Numbered from the stretch's first letter, positions 9,488-19,476 are shown. The stretch: 64,000 bases of DNA from Glo-17 sp964637835 (GCA_964637835.1 CAZWYF010000009.1:28333-92332); one strand, 5' to 3'. Notes: generated by a model not told the origin, from the sequence alone. A program made the numbers and translations.

Positions 9488-10717
9488 ATGAGCAACAGCG
9501 GCGGTTTCGACCTCCTGGCCGGCCTCGGCCCCATGCCCGAGGGCGGCGTCTACCTGGACAACAACGCGACCACGCGCGTGGCTCCGGAGGTGATCGAGGC
9601 CATGATGCCGTTTCTCACCGAGCACTACGGCAACCCCTCCAGCATGCACCGCTTCGGCGGCGAGGCCGGCCGCGGCCTCACCCGGGCGCGGGAGCAGGTG
9701 GCCACGCTCCTGAACGCGCAGAACCCCAGCGAGGTGATCTTCACCGCCGGCGGCAGCGAGAGCGACAACCTGGCCATCGTGGGCACCCTGCGGGCCTATC
9801 CGGACAAGAAGCACGTGGTCACCTCGGCGGTGGAGCACCCGGCCGTGCTCGGCCTGTGCAAGGATCTGCAGAAGCGCCATGGCTACGAGGTGGACTTCAT
9901 CGGCGTGGACGGCGACGGGCGCCTCGATCTGGACGAGCTGCGCGCCACGGTCCGCGAGGATACCGCCGTGGTCTCCATCATGATGGCCAACAACGAGACC
10001 GGCGTGATCTTCGACAGCCAGCAGATCGGCGAGATCGTCAAGGCGAAGGGGGCGGTCTTCCACGTGGACGCCGTGCAGGCGGTGGGCAAGCTGCCACTGG
10101 ACGTGCAGCAGCTCGCCACCGTGGACATGCTCTCGCTCAGCGGCCACAAGCTGCACGCGCCCAAGGGCGTGGGCGCCCTCTGGGTCCGCAAGGGCACCCG
10201 GTTGCGGCCCCTGATCGTGGGCGGCCACCAGGAGCGGGGTCGTCGGGCGGGCACCGAGAGCGTGGCGTCCTGCGTGGCCCTGGGCGCGGCCTGCGAGCTG
10301 GCCGAGGGGCACCGCGAGGAGGAGAACGTCCGCGTGCGAGCGCTGCGGGACCGCCTGGAGCAGAAGATCCTGCCGGCGGTGAGCGACTGCCGCCGCAACG
10401 GCGCCGCCGAGCCCCGCCTGCCCAACACCGCGAACATCAGCTTCGACTTCATCGAGGGCGAGGGCGTCCTGCTGCTGCTCGACCGCGCGGGCATCGCCGC
10501 CTCCAGCGGCTCGGCGTGCACCAGCGGCTCGCTCGAGCCGTCGCACGTGCTCAAGGCCATGGGCGTGCCGTTCATCGCCGCCCACGGCTCCATCCGCTTC
10601 TCGCTGTCGCGGTTCAACACCGAGCAGGAGATCGACTACACCGCGGCGGTGATCCCGCGGATCGTCGAGCGGCTGCGGGCCATCACGCCCTTCAGCAAGC
10701 AGCGGGCGACGTTCTGA
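9488..10717 (+). CDS. Cysteine desulfurase, NifS/IscS type
   Basis: 409 residues; ATG at 9488 behind AAGGAG seven bases upstream. PLP-dependent enzyme that takes sulfur from L-cysteine and passes it to the NifU scaffold. Seen: LDNNATT, the cofactor-binding lysine in SLSGHKLHAPKG (Lys221), AVEHPAV with the PLP-stacking His, and the active-site cysteine in GSACTSGSLEPSHVL (Cys344). The SACTSGS loop is the class I (NifS/IscS) form, not the SufS form. It is paired with the nifU-like gene, almost certainly as one transcript. The N terminus is some 20 residues longer than E. coli IscS (FDLLAGLGPMPEG before VYLDNN). The stretch 10718-10826 after it shows no clear terminator. Confidence 0.93.
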   Translation: MSNSGGFDLLAGLGPMPEGGVYLDNNATTRVAPEVIEAMMPFLTEHYGNPSSMHRFGGEAGRGLTRAREQVATLLNAQNPSEVIFTAGGSESDNLAIVGTLRAYPDKKHVVTSAVEHPAVLGLCKDLQKRHGYEVDFIGVDGDGRLDLDELRATVREDTAVVSIMMANNETGVIFDSQQIGEIVKAKGAVFHVDAVQAVGKLPLDVQQLATVDMLSLSGHKLHAPKGVGALWVRKGTRLRPLIVGGHQERGRRAGTESVASCVALGAACELAEGHREEENVRVRALRDRLEQKILPAVSDCRRNGAAEPRLPNTANISFDFIEGEGVLLLLDRAGIAASSGSACTSGSLEPSHVLKAMGVPFIAAHGSIRFSLSRFNTEQEIDYTAAVIPRIVERLRAITPFSKQRATF

Positions 10718-10826
10718 TGCCGACGGCGGACCGCCGGCGGACGCGGGAACTTCCGCTTGCTCCCGGCGTGAAATGTCCCAACATTGAGCGACGCGACCCA
10801 TCCTGCTTTCCGAAGGACGCTCCTGC

Positions 10827-12572
10827 ATGAACCGGTCGAGGCCCTGGACCTGGCTCGCCGCCTTTGCCGTGCTGCTCGCGGTGGCGGCCTGCTCCGACGA
10901 CGACGACAACCAGCCGCCCACGGCGGAGATCGTGTATCCGGATCCTGGATTCGTGTACACGACCACGCCGGACTCGGTGGTGGTGGACGCCCGGGACGAC
11001 TCCGGCGTGCGCCGCGTGGAGATCACCCTGGACGGCACCGTGATCTCCACCGATCGCACCGCTCCCTACAGCACCCGCCTGCCGCTGGGCCGTTATGCCG
11101 ACGGGCAGGAGCACGTCCTGGACGCCACGGCCTTCGACGCCCAGGGCGCCCGGGGCGATGCGGCGGCCATCCGCGTCACCATCGATCCGTCGCTGCAGAC
11201 CGTCCCGCAGGTGGCGCAGTTCGCCCCCCCGGAGGACGGCTTCGCCGAGGTGGTGCTCCGCTGGCTGACCTTCCCCGAGCCGGTGACCCGGTACGAGTGG
11301 GAACTGGCCGCCTCGGACGCCTTCGCCGAGATCCTGGCCGCCGGCGACACGGCCGACACCGCCGCGGTGATGCCGCTGCCGGTGGACGGCCTCGCCTACG
11401 CCCGCGTCCGCGCCGTGCTGGCCGACCGCGTCACCGACTGGAGCCGCACTGCCCGCTACAGCGGCCTGGCCACCACCCGCGAGCGTTACGTGCTGGCCGG
11501 CCCGCAGCTGGCCACCCGCGTCATCACCGCGCCGGACGGCACGCTGCGGATCCTCAGCCACGGCGTCCCCCGCCACCGCGTCGCGGAGGCGCCGGCGCAG
11601 CTGCTGCAGCTGGATGGGTCGCTGGACCTGGTCTCGGTGACCGACCTGCTGGCCACCGATCGCCAGGTGCTGGCCAGCCTGGCGGGTCCGGACGGATCGG
11701 TGGGCGACCTTTTCCTGGCCGGCCGCGTGGCCGGCGGCGGCGGCTTCGTGGCCCGCGCCACCCTCGCCGACGCGCAGGTCGCCATGGAGCAGAACACCGG
11801 GCTCCTGGCGCCCGGCGCCCTGGCCTCGCGGGACGGCACCGTCTTCGCCTTCGGCGCCGACCTCCGTGGCGAGGACCGGCCGGGCGGCGTGATCGCCACG
11901 GTGGCGGCCGATGGCGAGGTGGCCGAGGCGGCCACCTTCGCGCTCGCGGACGGCCGCGAGGTGCAGGAGGCCTGGCCCCTGCCCGACGGCGGCTGGTTCC
12001 TGGCGGGCTCGCTGCCGCCGGTCGCCCCGGATGCGGACGAGCCCGACCAGTACCCCGGCGGCATCTGGGCCCGCGGTATCGGTCCCGACGGCGGCGAGCG
12101 GTGGTCGGTCCGCCTGGGCACGGCCGACCGCTGGCTGCTGCGCGGCGGTGGCGCCGACGCCAGCGGCCGCTACCTGCTGACGGGCATCGCCTTCCGCGAG
12201 GACTTCTTCGCCCGCTACGGCTTCGTCGCCTGCATCGACGCGGCCGGCGACCTGCTGTGGACGGTCACCGATCGCGACTGGCACCTCTTCGCCCAGGCCG
12301 CGCCCGACGCCGCCGGCCGCTGGACCGTGGTGGGCGCGCGTCGCCGGTCCATCGGCGACCGGGTCTGGCAGTACGACACCGGCCTGCATGGCTTCTCGCC
12401 CTTCGGCGCACCGCTCTGGGAGATCCAGCACCAGGCCAGCCACGAGTCCCAGGGCTGGTCGCTGGCCGCCCATCCCGACGGCGGCTGGTGGGCCGCCGGC
12501 ACCGTCACCAGCGACGGCAACGCCTACGACGTGGACCTGCTGCGCACCGACGATCGCGGCGCCATCGATTGA
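10827..12572 (+). CDS. Predicted lipoprotein with Ig-like domain and beta-propeller-like repeats
   Basis: 581 residues, ATG at 10827 with AAGGA about ten bases upstream. The signal peptide ends in a lipobox LAVAAC (Cys22), followed by an acidic run SDDDDN. Residues about 30-115 resemble a bacterial Ig-like module of the kind that carries DDSGVRRVEITLDGTVI. The remainder consists of repeated beta-rich blocks built around phrases such as PLPDGGWFLAGS, GRYLLTGIAF and HPDGGWWAAGTV, the pattern of a beta-propeller. The protein should be anchored in the outer or inner membrane. No catalytic motif is visible, and the ligand is unknown. Its relation to the flanking nifS-like and mfd genes looks incidental. 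Confidence 0.7.
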   Translation: MNRSRPWTWLAAFAVLLAVAACSDDDDNQPPTAEIVYPDPGFVYTTTPDSVVVDARDDSGVRRVEITLDGTVISTDRTAPYSTRLPLGRYADGQEHVLDATAFDAQGARGDAAAIRVTIDPSLQTVPQVAQFAPPEDGFAEVVLRWLTFPEPVTRYEWELAASDAFAEILAAGDTADTAAVMPLPVDGLAYARVRAVLADRVTDWSRTARYSGLATTRERYVLAGPQLATRVITAPDGTLRILSHGVPRHRVAEAPAQLLQLDGSLDLVSVTDLLATDRQVLASLAGPDGSVGDLFLAGRVAGGGGFVARATLADAQVAMEQNTGLLAPGALASRDGTVFAFGADLRGEDRPGGVIATVAADGEVAEAATFALADGREVQEAWPLPDGGWFLAGSLPPVAPDADEPDQYPGGIWARGIGPDGGERWSVRLGTADRWLLRGGGADASGRYLLTGIAFREDFFARYGFVACIDAAGDLLWTVTDRDWHLFAQAAPDAAGRWTVVGARRRSIGDRVWQYDTGLHGFSPFGAPLWEIQHQASHESQGWSLAAHPDGGWWAAGTVTSDGNAYDVDLLRTDDRGAID

Positions 12573-12651
12573 GGCGCCCTGATCCGGACCTCCGTCCCGC
12601 GGATCGCCCCGGCCCCCGCCCATGGCCGCCGGCGGTCCGTCCGTTGACTGC

Positions 12652-15600
12652 ATGACCGAACCGCGACACACCGCCGCCGAGGTCCGCCTGCTCGACGTCC
12701 TGGCCGAGCAGCGCGGCGAGGATTTCCTGGCCACCCTCGCCGCCGGCCTGCAGGAGCCGCTGGCCACGACCGACGCGGCCCGCCCGCCCCTGCTCACCGG
12801 GCTGCAGGCCAGCGCACCGGCGGTCCTGGCCGCGGCCTGGTTCCGGCAGCATCGCCGCACCATGCTCTGCGTGGTGCCCACCCGCGAGGGCGCCCTCCAG
12901 CTCGCGGACGACCTCGAGGCCTGGCTCGGCCGCGACCAGGTGGCCTACCTGCCGCAGCCCGAGGTCCTGGTCTACGACCGCAAGTCCCCCGATCCGGCCC
13001 TGGTGGGCGACCTGCTCCTGGGCCTCGACCGGATCCGCGACCCGGAGCCCGTGCTGGCGGTGACCAGCCTGTATGCGGTCCGCCAGCGGATGATGGCGCC
13101 GCAGACCCTCACCCGCGCGCTGCTGAAGGTGGAGACGGGGCAGCGCCTGGATCCGGACGCCTTCTGCAGCGAGCTGGCCGTGCGCGGCTACCGGCCCGCC
13201 GGCATGGTCGCGCGCATCGGCGACTACGCCCGCCGCGGCGGCCTGATCGACGTCTACGCTCCCGGCGATCTGCCCCTGCGCATCGAGCTCTTCGACGACG
13301 AGGTCGTCTCCCTGCGCACCTTCGATCCGGAGAGCCAGCGCGGCGACCGGGCCCGCCGGCTGTCCCGCACGCGGATCTACCCCGTCAGCCACCTGCTGCG
13401 CGACCAGGACGCCCAGCTGGCCTGCCTGGCGCGCCTGGAGCAGGAGAAGCTGGCGGGCAACCTGGACGAGGACGAGTACTGGGACCTCGAGGACCGCATC
13501 GAGGAGGCCCGCCCCGACGACGGCCTGGAGACCTACCTGCCCTGGTTCGGACCCACCGCCCGCCTTCTCGACTACCTGCCCGAGGCCGCGCCGGTGCTCT
13601 GGTTCGAGCCCGTGAAGCTGGGGGTGCAGATGGAGCTGCTGGAGGAGGAGTTGCCGCGCCTGCGGGAGACCCGCCTCAAGCGCGACGCCGTGATGCCGGC
13701 GCAGGAGGAGCTGGTCTGTGCCCCGGCGGATCTGGGCGACCGCCGCCTGCGTCATGTCTGGCTCGCCGAGTCCTGGATCCGTGGCGATCAGGCGGGCCGC
13801 TGGCTCGACCGCGATCCGGGCGCCATCACCGACCACGGCACCCGGCGCCCCGAGCTCAAGGGCGGCGACATCGACCGCCTGCGGCAGACCCTCCAGCTGG
13901 AGGAGGAGCGCGGGGCCACCTTCCTGCTGCTCTGCGACAACCATGGCCAGGCCGACCGCCTGGCCGACCTGCTGGACGAGCACGCCCTGGGTCCGCCCGC
14001 CTCGCGGCCGCTGGTGGGCCATCTCACCGGCGGCTTCGTCTGGCCCGATCATCAGCTCACCGTGGTCACCGACCACGAGTTCTTCGAGCGTTACCGCCGG
14101 CAGGGCCGGGTCCGCCACCGCGGCTCGGGCATCGTCAAGGAGCGCGCGACCCTCAAGCCCGGCGAGTTCGTGGTCCACCTGGAATATGGCCTCGGCCGTT
14201 ACCGGGGCCTGACGCGCATCGAGGTCGAGGGCAGCGAGCGCGAGTGCCTGGAGATCGAGTACGCCGACCAGGGCAAGGTCTACGTGCCGGTCCAGAACAT
14301 CGACCAGGTGGAGCGGTACTCCTCCGACACCGATGCCGCGCCCGCCCTCGCGCGCCTGGGCTCGGGCGCCTGGACGCGGATCACGAAGAAGGCGCGCAAG
14401 GCCATCCGGGCCATGGCCGCCGATCTGCTCGAGCTGTACGCCGCCCGCGAGGCCATGCCCGGCTTCGCCCACGGCGAGGACGGCTCCCTGCAGCGCGCCA
14501 TGGAGGACAGCTTCCTGCACGAGCCCACGCCGGACCAGCTGACGGCCATCGTGGAGGTCAAGCGCGACCTGGAGCGCGAGCGGCCCATGGACCGGCTGGT
14601 CTGCGGCGACGTGGGCTTCGGCAAGACCGAGGTGGCCATGCGCGCGGCCTTCAAGGCGGTGATGTCGGGCAAGCAGGTGGCCGTGCTCTGCCCCACCACC
14701 CTGCTGGCGCACCAGCACGGCGAGACCTTCGCCGAGCGCTTCCGCGACTTCCCCGTGCGGGTGGGCGTGCTGAGCCGCTTCCGGACCGGGGGCGGCGGCG
14801 GCCGCGAGATCACCCGCAAGGCCCGCGAGGGCGAGCTGGACATCCTCATCGGGACGCACCGCCTGCTCTCGCGCGACGTCCGTTTCAAGGAGCTGGGCCT
14901 GCTGGTGGTGGACGAGGAGCAGCGCTTCGGCGTGCGCCACAAGGAGCGGCTGAAGGAGCTGAAGAAGACCGTCGACGTGATGACCCTCTCGGCCACCCCC
15001 ATCCCGCGCACGCTCTACCTCGCGCTCATGGGCGCGCGGGACATGTCGCTGATCAACACCCCGCCGCGCGACCGGCTGCCCATCCACACCGAGCTGTGCA
15101 CGTTCAGCGACGAGATCCTCACCGAGGCCGTCCTGCGGGAGCTGCACCGCGGCGGCCAGGTCTTCTACGTGCACAACCGCGTGGAGACCATCGAGCAGGT
15201 GGCCGCGCACATCGCCCGGCTGCTGCCCTCGGTGCGGGTGGCCTTCGCCCACGGCCAGATGAAGGAGGACCAGCTGGAGACCATCATGCGGCGCTTCCTG
15301 GCCCACGAGTTCGACGTCCTGGTGACCACCACCATCATCGAGTCGGGCCTGGACATGCCGCGGGTCAACACGCTGATCGTCGACCGGGCCGACCGCTTCG
15401 GCCTCGCCCAGCTCTACCAGCTGCGCGGGCGGGTGGGTCGTTCCAACCAGCGCGCCTTCGCCTACCTGATGACCCTGCCGGGAGAGAAGCTCACGCCGGA
15501 GGCGCGCCGGCGCCTGGCGGCGCTGGAGGAGTTCCAGGCCCTGGGCTCGGGCTACCACATCGCCATGCGCGACCTGGAGATCCGCGGCGCCGGCAACCTG

Positions 15601-16176
15601 CTGGGGCAGGAGCAGTCGGGGCACATGGAGGCCATCGGCTTCGATCTCTACTGCCGGCTGCTGGAGGAGACCGTGGCGGAACTCCGGTACGGCCGCGGTG
15701 TTGCACCCGTCGACGTGAAGGTGGATCTGCGGGTGCCGGCGTACCTGCCGGACGACTACGTGGGCGATCCCCAGCTGAAGATGGACCTCTACCGCCGCCT
15801 GGCGCGGATCCGTGAACCGGACCAGGCGGCCGACCTGCGCGAGGAGTTCCGCGACCGCTACGGGCCGCTGCCCATCCCGGTGGAGAACCTGCTCGAGGTG
15901 CACCGGATCCGCAGCCTGGCCAGCCGCAATGGCGTCGAGGAGGTCCGCGCCGGGCGCAAGGGCGTCACCCTGTTTTTCGCTGGCGGCCACGAACCGACGC
16001 CACCTATCATACGGGGCTTGATGGCCAGCCCCCTGCAGGGCCTGCAGTTCAAGGCCGTCGACCAGTTCAGCGTGCAGGTGCCCGCGACGCGCGAGCAGCA
16101 GCTGGCCGCCGCGAGCAACGTACTCGAGCAACTGGAGGACCTGCGCCTCCACCACCCGGAAGATGCGAGGAGTTGA
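12652..16176 (+). CDS. mfd: Transcription-repair coupling factor Mfd
   Basis: About 1174 residues, full length for the family. Mfd removes RNA polymerase stalled at DNA lesions and recruits UvrA. Order of parts: UvrB-like N-terminal module (TGLQASAPAVLAA, RRGGLIDVY); RNA-polymerase-interaction domain (LKPGEFVVHLEYGLG, near residue 500); translocase motor with Walker A GDVGFGKTEVAM (about 652), DEEQRFG (about 754), SATPIPRT, TTTIIESGLDMP and the QLRGRVGRS motif VI; then the C-terminal TRCF domain. Two starts are possible, ATG 12622 and ATG 12652, neither with a good ribosome site; 12652 is chosen because the extra residues are not family-like. The parvulin lipoprotein gene starts six bases after its stop. 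Confidence 0.95.
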   Translation: MTEPRHTAAEVRLLDVLAEQRGEDFLATLAAGLQEPLATTDAARPPLLTGLQASAPAVLAAAWFRQHRRTMLCVVPTREGALQLADDLEAWLGRDQVAYLPQPEVLVYDRKSPDPALVGDLLLGLDRIRDPEPVLAVTSLYAVRQRMMAPQTLTRALLKVETGQRLDPDAFCSELAVRGYRPAGMVARIGDYARRGGLIDVYAPGDLPLRIELFDDEVVSLRTFDPESQRGDRARRLSRTRIYPVSHLLRDQDAQLACLARLEQEKLAGNLDEDEYWDLEDRIEEARPDDGLETYLPWFGPTARLLDYLPEAAPVLWFEPVKLGVQMELLEEELPRLRETRLKRDAVMPAQEELVCAPADLGDRRLRHVWLAESWIRGDQAGRWLDRDPGAITDHGTRRPELKGGDIDRLRQTLQLEEERGATFLLLCDNHGQADRLADLLDEHALGPPASRPLVGHLTGGFVWPDHQLTVVTDHEFFERYRRQGRVRHRGSGIVKERATLKPGEFVVHLEYGLGRYRGLTRIEVEGSERECLEIEYADQGKVYVPVQNIDQVERYSSDTDAAPALARLGSGAWTRITKKARKAIRAMAADLLELYAAREAMPGFAHGEDGSLQRAMEDSFLHEPTPDQLTAIVEVKRDLERERPMDRLVCGDVGFGKTEVAMRAAFKAVMSGKQVAVLCPTTLLAHQHGETFAERFRDFPVRVGVLSRFRTGGGGGREITRKAREGELDILIGTHRLLSRDVRFKELGLLVVDEEQRFGVRHKERLKELKKTVDVMTLSATPIPRTLYLALMGARDMSLINTPPRDRLPIHTELCTFSDEILTEAVLRELHRGGQVFYVHNRVETIEQVAAHIARLLPSVRVAFAHGQMKEDQLETIMRRFLAHEFDVLVTTTIIESGLDMPRVNTLIVDRADRFGLAQLYQLRGRVGRSNQRAFAYLMTLPGEKLTPEARRRLAALEEFQALGSGYHIAMRDLEIRGAGNLLGQEQSGHMEAIGFDLYCRLLEETVAELRYGRGVAPVDVKVDLRVPAYLPDDYVGDPQLKMDLYRRLARIREPDQAADLREEFRDRYGPLPIPVENLLEVHRIRSLASRNGVEEVRAGRKGVTLFFAGGHEPTPPIIRGLMASPLQGLQFKAVDQFSVQVPATREQQLAAASNVLEQLEDLRLHHPEDARS

Positions 16177-16181
16177 GACTC

Positions 16182-17993
16182 ATGTCCCACGGACGCCTGA
16201 TCCGGCTCGCCCCCGCCCTGCTGGCCCTCATGGTGCTGGCGGTCCTCGGCGGCTGCGGCGGCAACGACGGCAGCGACGGCAGCGAGGTCGTCCTGGCCAC
16301 CATCGGCGACCGCGAGGTCACGGCCGAGTACTACGTGGACCGCCTGCAGCGGCTGGAGAAGAACCAGCTGCCGCGCGACGAGGACGGCGAGGTCGTCGAC
16401 ACGTCCACCCTGGCCGGCAAGCGCGCCTTCCTGGACGTGATCATCGACAAGGAGCTGATGGTCGCCAAGGCCATGCAGCTGGGCTACGACAAGGACACCG
16501 CCGTGGAGGGCGCCCTCAACAGCCTCATGGAGTACAACGCCATGGGCTACTTCTGGCAGGACGCGATCGGCGATCCGAGCAAGTACGTCAGCGACGCCGA
16601 CCTCGAGCACTACTACTCGCGCCTCGGCGAGCGCCGCGACTGCGACTTCCTGATCACCGACTTCGAGGCCGACGCCGAGGCCGCCCTGGCCGAGGCCCGG
16701 GCGGGCACGCCCTGGTCCGAGCTGGTGGCCCGGTACCATACCGGCGACCTGCGGCCGGGCCAGCAGCCCACCATCAGCGTCGGCTGGGGCCAGTACCGTG
16801 ACGACTTCGAGGAGCCGATCTTCGCGGTGGCCGAGGGCGAGGTGGCCGGGCCCATCGAGACCGAGCACGGCTGGTGGCTGCTGCGGGTCGACGAGGTGGT
16901 GATGGAGGACAAGCCGGATCTGGAGTCCATCAAGGGCAAGGTGCTCGCCAGCATCGCCCAGCGGAACCAGAACCTGCGCCGTCAGGAGCTGATCAGGCAG
17001 GTCCGCGCGGAGCGGAACTTCGTCCTGGACGAGGAGGCGCTCGGCCTCGTCTTCGAGGGCCTGCCCGAGGACGAACAGGTCATCGATCCGCAGACCAACC
17101 AGCCCACGCCGCGCGAGCAGCTCCGGCCGCTGGACGTGCCGTCGGAGAGCCTCGGTCGCGTCCTGCTGGGGTACGACCTCGCCAGCGGCCGCTACGAGAT
17201 GACCATCGGCGACTTCAAGGCCCAGTTCGACCGCCAGAACGCCTTCGAGCGCCCCAAGCGCGCCGAGCTCCTCGGTGGCGTGCGCACCAAGCTGACCAAC
17301 AACGCCGAGCGCGCGATCATGCTCGACGAGGCCCGCGGGCGCGGCTACTTCGAGGATCCGCGCGTGAAGCAGGAGTCCATGCGCCGGGTGGAGGAGGTGC
17401 TCGTGGACAAGGTCCACGAGGAGGTGATCACCTTCGACGAGTACGTCTCGGCGGAGGAGCTCGAGGCCTTCTTCGAGGAGCATGGCCACCAGTACCACAA
17501 GCCCGAGCGCCGCAGCGGCCACATGGTGCGCTGCGTGGACCTGGAGACCGCGCAGCAGGCGCGCCAGGCCGTCCTGGACGAGGGCCTGACCTGGAAGGCC
17601 GTCAACCGCCGCTTCGGCAACGACCCCGAGCTCGAGCAGCGCTTCGGCCGGCTGGTCCAGATCCGCGCCGACCAGACCGGGGCGGTCCGTGACCGCCTCT
17701 TCGCCATGGAGCTCGACCAGGTGAGCGAGCCCTTCGCCGTGGAGGGCGGCTACGCCGTGGTGCAGCTCGGCCAGATCCACGAGCCCGAGGAGCCCGTCCT
17801 CGACGATCTCACCGACCAGATCGGCCAGCGCATCAAGAGCCGGCGTCAGGACGAGGCGCTGCGCTCGCTGCTGGACCAGTGGGCCGAGGAGTTCGGCGTC
17901 ACGGTCCACGAGGCGCGGCTCGCGGAGCTGCCGTCCTGGGACGAGGCCTACCAGGCCGCCCAGCTCGAGAAGCTGGACCAGCCCACCAGCTAG
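16182..17993 (+). CDS. Peptidyl-prolyl isomerase lipoprotein with two parvulin-like regions
   Basis: 603 residues; ATG 16182 is preceded by GAGGAG at 16168-16173, better placed than the TTG at 16173. The signal peptide ends in the lipobox LGGC. A SurA/PrsA-like helical N-terminal part follows, then two PpiC-type segments: about residues 150-235 (CDFLITDFEADAE, GWGQYRDDFEEPIFAVAEG, ETEHGWWLLRVDEV) and near residues 440-530 (GHMVRCVDLETAQ, FAVEGGYAVVQLGQI). It should fold outer-membrane or secreted proteins from a lipid-anchored position. It is followed eight bases later by a second, soluble parvulin chaperone, which suggests a two-chaperone unit. How active each parvulin region is cannot be told. 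Confidence 0.85.
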   Translation: MSHGRLIRLAPALLALMVLAVLGGCGGNDGSDGSEVVLATIGDREVTAEYYVDRLQRLEKNQLPRDEDGEVVDTSTLAGKRAFLDVIIDKELMVAKAMQLGYDKDTAVEGALNSLMEYNAMGYFWQDAIGDPSKYVSDADLEHYYSRLGERRDCDFLITDFEADAEAALAEARAGTPWSELVARYHTGDLRPGQQPTISVGWGQYRDDFEEPIFAVAEGEVAGPIETEHGWWLLRVDEVVMEDKPDLESIKGKVLASIAQRNQNLRRQELIRQVRAERNFVLDEEALGLVFEGLPEDEQVIDPQTNQPTPREQLRPLDVPSESLGRVLLGYDLASGRYEMTIGDFKAQFDRQNAFERPKRAELLGGVRTKLTNNAERAIMLDEARGRGYFEDPRVKQESMRRVEEVLVDKVHEEVITFDEYVSAEELEAFFEEHGHQYHKPERRSGHMVRCVDLETAQQARQAVLDEGLTWKAVNRRFGNDPELEQRFGRLVQIRADQTGAVRDRLFAMELDQVSEPFAVEGGYAVVQLGQIHEPEEPVLDDLTDQIGQRIKSRRQDEALRSLLDQWAEEFGVTVHEARLAELPSWDEAYQAAQLEKLDQPTS

Positions 17994-18001
17994 GAGGCGA
18001 C

Positions 18002-19408
18002 GTGACCCGTTCCCCGCGTTCTCTCGCCGGCCCGGGCCGGCATCCCGCTCGCACCGCCCGGCAGCTGGTCCAGGCCAGCCTGCTGATCGGTGCGAGCCTC
18101 CTGGGGCTGTCCGGCCTGACGGGCCTGACCGGCCTGGTGCTTCTGGCCGCGGACGCCACGCCGGCCCGGGCCCAGGAGCCGGTCCTGCTCGAGCGGATCG
18201 TCGCCATCGTGGACGAGGAGATGATCCTGCAGAGCGACCTCGACCTGGCCATCGAGCTCTACCAGCTCGACCGGCAGCTGGCCGGCGAGCAGCCCGATCC
18301 GGTGACCCCGGATCTGCGCGCGCGCGTGCTCGAGAGCCTGATCGAGAACAAGCTGATCATCGCCGCGGCCAAGCAGAACGACATGGTGGTCGAGGAGGAG
18401 GAGATCGAGGCCCGCGTGGACCAGCGCGTGGAGGAGCTGGTGGCCCAGTACGGCTCGCGGGCCGCGCTCGAGCAGGCCCTGGCCGAGTCCGGCCTGACCC
18501 TCGAGGACTTCCGCTTCCGCTACGGCACCCAGCTGCGCAACCAGCAGTACATGCGCCTGGTGGTGGGCCGTTTCATCCGGCCGGAGATCGAGGTCATGGC
18601 CAACGAGGTGGAGGACTACTACCTCGAGCACCTCGACGAGATGCCGGCCGAGCCCGACAGCGTGACGGTGGGCAGCATCCTGGTGCGGATCCAGCCCAGC
18701 CCGGAGACCCGCCGCCGCGTGCAGGCCAAGGTGGCCGAGGCGCAGGCCGCCCTCGCCGCCGGCGAGGACTTCGCCGCGGTGGCGCGCCAGTACAGCGAGG
18801 GCCCCAACGCCCGCCGCGGGGGCCGGATCGGCGCCGTCCGCCCGGGCGACCTCTTCGACCGCGCCCTCGAGCAGGCCATCTTCAAGCTCGGCGAGGGCGA
18901 GGTCAGCCAGCCGGTGGTCAGCTCGCGGGGCGTCCACGTCCTGCGCGTGGACCGCGTCCTGGAGGATGGCGCGCGGCAGATCTCGCAGATCGTCTTCCCG
19001 GTGGAGATCACCGACGCCGACGTGGCTGCCGCCCGCGACCGCATCGAGCAGGCGCGTCAGCGCGTGCAGGCCGGCGAGGCGTTCAGCCTGGTGGCCGCCG
19101 AGGTGAGCGAGGATCCCACCGCCGCGCAGACCGGCGGCCTGATGGGTACCTTCCAGCTCGACGAGCTGGCCCCGGCGTTCCAGGAGGTGCTCCAGGACGC
19201 CAGCGTCGGCGAGGTCTCCGAGCCGCTACGCACCGACGCGGGCTGGTACGTGTTCCAGCTCGTGGACCGCGTGGCGGGGCACCAGTACACGTTCGCGGAA
19301 CTGCAAGAGGAGCTGCGGCGGTTCGTCGAGAGCCAGAAGATCGAGACGGCGCTGGCCGAGTACATCGACGAGCTCGAGGGCCGCTTCTTCGTCGACATCA
19401 AGGACTAG
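18002..19408 (+). CDS. SurA-like periplasmic chaperone/peptidyl-prolyl isomerase
   Basis: 468 residues, GTG at 18002 preceded by TAGGAGG at 17991-17997, which overlaps the stop of the preceding gene. The signal peptide ends near TPARAQ. Residues about 65-215 form the SurA N-terminal chaperone domain (RIVAIVDEEMILQSDLD, LIENKLIIAAA). Two PpiC parvulin domains follow (GSILVRIQPSPETRR to RGVHVLRVDRVLED; QISQIVFPVEITDADV to TDAGWYVFQLVDRV). This is the standard SurA layout and length. It escorts outer-membrane proteins through the periplasm. A perfect hairpin 26 bases after the stop separates it from the convergent glycosyltransferase. Confidence 0.9.
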   Translation: MTRSPRSLAGPGRHPARTARQLVQASLLIGASLLGLSGLTGLTGLVLLAADATPARAQEPVLLERIVAIVDEEMILQSDLDLAIELYQLDRQLAGEQPDPVTPDLRARVLESLIENKLIIAAAKQNDMVVEEEEIEARVDQRVEELVAQYGSRAALEQALAESGLTLEDFRFRYGTQLRNQQYMRLVVGRFIRPEIEVMANEVEDYYLEHLDEMPAEPDSVTVGSILVRIQPSPETRRRVQAKVAEAQAALAAGEDFAAVARQYSEGPNARRGGRIGAVRPGDLFDRALEQAIFKLGEGEVSQPVVSSRGVHVLRVDRVLEDGARQISQIVFPVEITDADVAAARDRIEQARQRVQAGEAFSLVAAEVSEDPTAAQTGGLMGTFQLDELAPAFQEVLQDASVGEVSEPLRTDAGWYVFQLVDRVAGHQYTFAELQEELRRFVESQKIETALAEYIDELEGRFFVDIKD

Positions 19409-19434
19409 CCCCCGGATCGCGTCGACGCCTCGTG

Positions 19435-19458
19435 GGGAGCCGGATCGTCCCGGCTCCC
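19435..19458. terminator. Hairpin between convergent surA-like and GT2 genes
   Basis: Perfect 9-bp stem GGGAGCCGG (19435-19443) with CCGGCTCCC (19450-19458), 6-base loop. It lies between two converging genes and could end transcription from both sides. Confidence 0.6.
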
Positions 19459-19476
19459 TTCTCGCGGTCGCTCGGG

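Noticed and set aside
8533..10717. NifU/NifS as a sign of nitrogen fixation
   Set aside because: No nifHDK, nifB or accessory gene is present, and three-domain NifU with NifS is used for general Fe-S assembly in many non-fixers.
12505..16155. 1216-codon open frame antisense to mfd
   Set aside because: It is a shadow of a GC-rich gene: Mfd motifs are unmistakable on the plus strand, and the antisense product is low-complexity His/Leu/Gln/Ala with no family match.
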